Assembly (NCBI RefSeq): GCF_001456955.1
Contig: NZ_KQ758470.1
Span: 411,905 to 475,904 of the forward strand
Source of the DNA: Microbacterium enclense
Lineage (GTDB): Bacteria; Actinomycetota; Actinomycetes; Actinomycetales; Microbacteriaceae
DNA length: 64,000 bases
Direction: 5' to 3'
Shown here: positions 61,788 to 64,000 of the stretch, one piece after another
Layout: each line of letters starts with the position of its first letter
Position numbering within the stretch: position 1 is the stretch's first letter
The notes under the pieces: generated by a model
Told to the model about the DNA's origin: nothing
The model's input: the letters and a program-made list of their open reading frames with translations, nothing else
Database searches by the model: none
Made by a program: the position numbers and the translations under genes

Positions 61788-63242
61788 ATGACTACCGCAA
61801 CGACCGCCCCCGCTACCAAGCAGGTCGCGATCAACGACATCGGCTCCGCCGAAGACTTCCTGGCCGCCGTCGAGAAGACGCTCAAGTTCTTCAACGACGG
61901 CGACCTCATCGAGGGCACCGTGGTCAAGATCGACCGCGACGAGGTCCTCCTCGACGTCGGTTACAAGACCGAAGGCGTCATCCCCTCGCGCGAGCTCTCG
62001 ATCAAGCACGACGTCGACCCCAACGAGGTCGTCAACGTCGGCGATCACGTCGAGGCCCTCGTTCTCCAGAAGGAGGACAAGGAAGGCCGCCTCATCCTGT
62101 CCAAGAAGCGCGCCCAGTACGAGCGCGCCTGGGGCGACGTCGAGAAGATCAAGGAGAACGACGGTGTCGTCACCGGTTCCGTGATCGAGGTCGTCAAGGG
62201 TGGTCTCATCGTCGACATCGGCCTCCGCGGCTTCCTCCCGGCATCGCTCATCGAGCTGCGCCGCGTCCGCGACCTCACGCCGTACCTCGGCCAGGAGATC
62301 GAGGCCAAGATCCTCGAGCTCGACAAGAACCGCAACAACGTCGTGCTGTCGCGCCGCGCCCTGCTCGAGCAGACGCAGTCCGAGTCGCGCACCACGTTCC
62401 TGAACAACCTGCACAAGGGCCAGGTCCGCAAGGGCACGGTCTCGTCGATCGTCAACTTCGGTGCGTTCGTCGACCTGGGTGGCGTGGACGGTCTCGTTCA
62501 CGTCTCCGAGCTGTCGTGGAAGCACATCGAGCACGCCTCCGAGGTCGTCGAGGTGGGCCAGGAGGTCACCGTCGAGATCCTCGAGGTCGACCTCGACCGC
62601 GAGCGCGTGTCGCTCTCGCTCAAGGCGACGCAGGAAGACCCGTGGCAGGTGTTCGCCCGCACCCACGCGATCGGTCAGATCGCTCCGGGCAAGGTCACCA
62701 AGCTCGTTCCGTTCGGTGCGTTCGTCCGCGTGGCCGACGGCATCGAGGGCCTCGTGCACATCTCCGAGCTGTCGGGCAAGCACGTCGAACTCGCCGAGCA
62801 GGTCGTGTCGGTCGGCGAAGAGGTCTTCGTCAAGATCATCGACATCGATCTCGAGCGTCGCCGCATCTCGCTGTCGCTCAAGCAGGCCAACGAGTCGGTC
62901 GACCCCAACGGCACCGAGTTCGACCCGGCGCTGTACGGCATGGCCACCGAGTACGACGAGCGTGGCGAGTACAAGTACCCCGAGGGCTTCGACCCCGAGT
63001 CGGGTGCCTGGCTCGAGGGCTTCGACGCTCAGCGCGAGCAGTGGGAGCAGGAGTACGCCGCTGCCCAGGGTCGCTGGGAGGCTCACAAGGCCGCCGTCAC
63101 CAAGGCCCTCGAGGCCGAGGCCGCCAACCCGACGGACACCGGTTCGTTCGGTGGATCGTTCTCGTCGGAGTCGCCCGCCCAGGGCACCCTCGCCGACGAC
63201 GAGTCGCTGGCTGCGCTTCGCGAGAAGCTCTCCGGTCGCTGA
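61788..63242 (+). CDS. rpsA: 30S ribosomal protein S1
   Basis: 484 residues with four S1 repeats: GDLIEGTVVKIDRDEVLLDVG (about 35-108), VVTGSVIEVVKGGLIVDIGLRGF (about 125-192), GQVRKGTVSSIVNFGAFVDLG (about 210-280) and IAPGKVTKLVPFGAFVRVADG (about 296-366). A Glu/Pro/Ala-rich C-terminal tail follows, typical of actinobacteria. Start ATG 61788 (TTATTAPATKQVAINDIG) is the family N-terminus; upstream in-frame sequence is non-coding. Confidence 0.97.
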   Translation: MTTATTAPATKQVAINDIGSAEDFLAAVEKTLKFFNDGDLIEGTVVKIDRDEVLLDVGYKTEGVIPSRELSIKHDVDPNEVVNVGDHVEALVLQKEDKEGRLILSKKRAQYERAWGDVEKIKENDGVVTGSVIEVVKGGLIVDIGLRGFLPASLIELRRVRDLTPYLGQEIEAKILELDKNRNNVVLSRRALLEQTQSESRTTFLNNLHKGQVRKGTVSSIVNFGAFVDLGGVDGLVHVSELSWKHIEHASEVVEVGQEVTVEILEVDLDRERVSLSLKATQEDPWQVFARTHAIGQIAPGKVTKLVPFGAFVRVADGIEGLVHISELSGKHVELAEQVVSVGEEVFVKIIDIDLERRRISLSLKQANESVDPNGTEFDPALYGMATEYDERGEYKYPEGFDPESGAWLEGFDAQREQWEQEYAAAQGRWEAHKAAVTKALEAEAANPTDTGSFGGSFSSESPAQGTLADDESLAALREKLSGR

Positions 63243-63255
63243 TCCGTCCTGTACT

Positions 63256-63289
63256 GAAGGCCGGTACCTCTTCGGAGGTGCCGGCCTTC
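63256..63289 (+). terminator. Terminator after rpsA
   Basis: A 15-bp stem with one G-T pair (63256-63270 with 63275-63289) closed by a stable TTCG loop. Confidence 0.88.
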
Positions 63290-63301
63290 GGTCGTTTCCG
63301 C

Positions 63302-63339
63302 GCAAGCCCTGGCCGCCGGCCGGCGCCCTGGGAGAGGAT
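63302..63339 (+). promoter_or_regulatory. Composite promoter: GCAAGCCC-N24-GAGGAT
   Basis: GCAAGCCC at 63302-63309, 24 nt, GAGGAT at 63334-63339, 6 nt, ATG at 63346. The upstream bases CGTTTCCGC match those before the copy at 2970. GAGGAT could also be read as a ribosome binding site, but its register with the other promoters favours a -10. Confidence 0.55.
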
Positions 63340-63345
63340 CGATGT

Positions 63346-63519
63346 ATGGCAAACCGACTTCCGCTCCTGATCACCCTCGCCGGCGTCGCCGTGCTCTTCC
63401 TGTCGATCGCGTTCGTGTTCGCGCTGGTGGTCGGCGCGATGTTCTTCGGCGGCATCGAGTTCACCGGCGGACACATGGATGCCACGGCCCCCGCATTGCA
63501 GCTGCGTCTCGCCGCCTGA
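63346..63519 (+). CDS. Small single-span membrane protein
   Basis: 57 residues. One or two hydrophobic helices (LPLLITLAGVAVLFLSIAFV and FALVVGAMFFGGIEF, about 4-38) and a short polar tail. No family recognised. Start ATG 63346 is supported by the GAGGAT hexamer 6 nt upstream and the hydrophobic N-terminus. Function unknown. Confidence 0.7.
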   Translation: MANRLPLLITLAGVAVLFLSIAFVFALVVGAMFFGGIEFTGGHMDATAPALQLRLAA

Positions 63520-64000
63520 GCGTCGAGACGAGCCGGCGTCCCTCGATGCGCTGGCCCTCCGCCATGTTTCGCGCGTGTTTCCGCGGGTTTACGGGTGCGA
63601 CACGCCCGGGGTGTGGTGTGGATTCGACGGGTGGGTGGTTGGCACGTAAGTTATTGCTTGTTCGCCCCACAGGGGAGAGCGGAGAGGCCGGAAGGCCCCG
63701 CTTCGTCTCAAGTGGCGGACCGTGCAGGACCTCGCCGGATGGTGTATGGTTTTGCTTCGGTCGTTCGGCCGGTTTTCACGACGTTGATCTTGTTGGGTCC
63801 CACGGTGAGAGCTTGAAGGTTCGAACGGTCCGATTTTGATGTGAACTGCCCCACGGGTTGGTCGGAAGACTGTTGCTTGTGGGTGCGTCCGTTCCTTGAG
63901 AACTCAACAGCGTGCACTTGTCAAATGCCAATTTATTCCTCGTCGGTCTTCGGACTGCGAGAAATTCCTTTGGATCAAAGACCAGCCCTTTTGGGGGTTG
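63520..64000 (+). promoter_or_regulatory. rRNA operon promoter region and pre-16S leader
   Basis: No protein gene. One promoter candidate is TTCGAC (63623-63628), 18 nt, TAAGTT (63647-63652); a second -10-like TATGGT lies at 63745-63750. Near 63892 the sequence CCTTGAGAACTCAACAG matches the conserved actinobacterial rrn leader/antitermination segment. The AT-richer stretch to the right edge, with GGATCAAAGA, is typical of the bases just before 16S rRNA, which should begin shortly beyond the window. Confidence 0.75.

Noticed and set aside
63708..63917. Minus-strand 69-residue frame in the rRNA leader
   Set aside because: Lies in the conserved rrn leader; no ribosome binding site or protein motif.

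Overview
The window is a contiguous piece of a high-GC actinobacterial chromosome, most likely Microbacterium or a close relative in Microbacteriaceae. The evidence is gene content and style: a bcc-aa3 supercomplex with actinobacterial CtaF and diheme QcrC, NrdR, SCO4848-, DUF3043-, DUF3054-, DUF6412- and F420-type PPOX proteins, very GC-rich third codon positions, and heavy use of the word GGATGCC/GGCATCC. No phage, IS element, CRISPR array or tRNA gene was seen. Most of the window is ordinary core and accessory chromosome.

Layout. 1-7.6 kb: 3' end of dnaE, a membrane protein, then hisD-nrdR-pyrD. 7.7-10.2 kb: DUF3043 protein, M20 peptidase and an ErpA-type Fe-S carrier. 10.3-20.5 kb: the respiratory chain, with ctaC-ctaD-ctaF plus a PP2C phosphatase on the plus strand and ctaE-qcrC-qcrA-qcrB on the minus strand, separated by a proline iminopeptidase and a rhodanese. 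20.7-33.9 kb: trpD-PHP, 5'-3' exonuclease and many small conserved genes (PRTase, YchJ-like, F420 PPOX, isocitrate-lyase-like, LON-like, FUSC, DUF2834, TraR/DksA, MFS, YidC, ACT, DUF3054, phosphoesterase). 34-46.2 kb: stress and envelope genes (fatty acid desaturase without a canonical start codon, cold-shock protein, pyridoxamine-oxidase fold protein, DUF2256-photolyase, DUF2945, a catalase gene broken by an amber codon, EEP nuclease, GT2, TrhO, M19 dipeptidase, GNAT). 46.3-56.3 kb: secreted RCC1 propeller, FAD oxidoreductase, ArsC, MsrA/MsrB, SDR, a Tat-type lipoprotein dioxygenase with its own TatA, NUDIX and pgi. 56.6-61.4 kb: two related secreted transglycosylases on opposite strands flanking PadR and an AarF/UbiB kinase. 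61.6-64 kb: rpsA, a 57-residue membrane protein, and the promoter and leader of an rRNA operon whose 16S gene should begin just past the window.

Regulatory grammar. About twenty genes start 6-7 nt after a TANNNT or NANNNT hexamer and therefore look leaderless. A separate 8-mer, GCAAGCCC, lies exactly 24 nt upstream of the -10 hexamer at five promoters (membrane protein 3044, DUF2256-photolyase 37486, FAD oxidoreductase 49414, SDR 51241, small membrane protein 63346). A one-mismatch copy sits at the same spacing before DUF2834. This would centre it at -40.5, the position of a class II activator site. Three of the gene products (photolyase, FAD oxidoreductase, SDR) belong to families recurrent in bacterial light/photo-oxidative stress regulons. 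I regard this as the best candidate for an undescribed system here.
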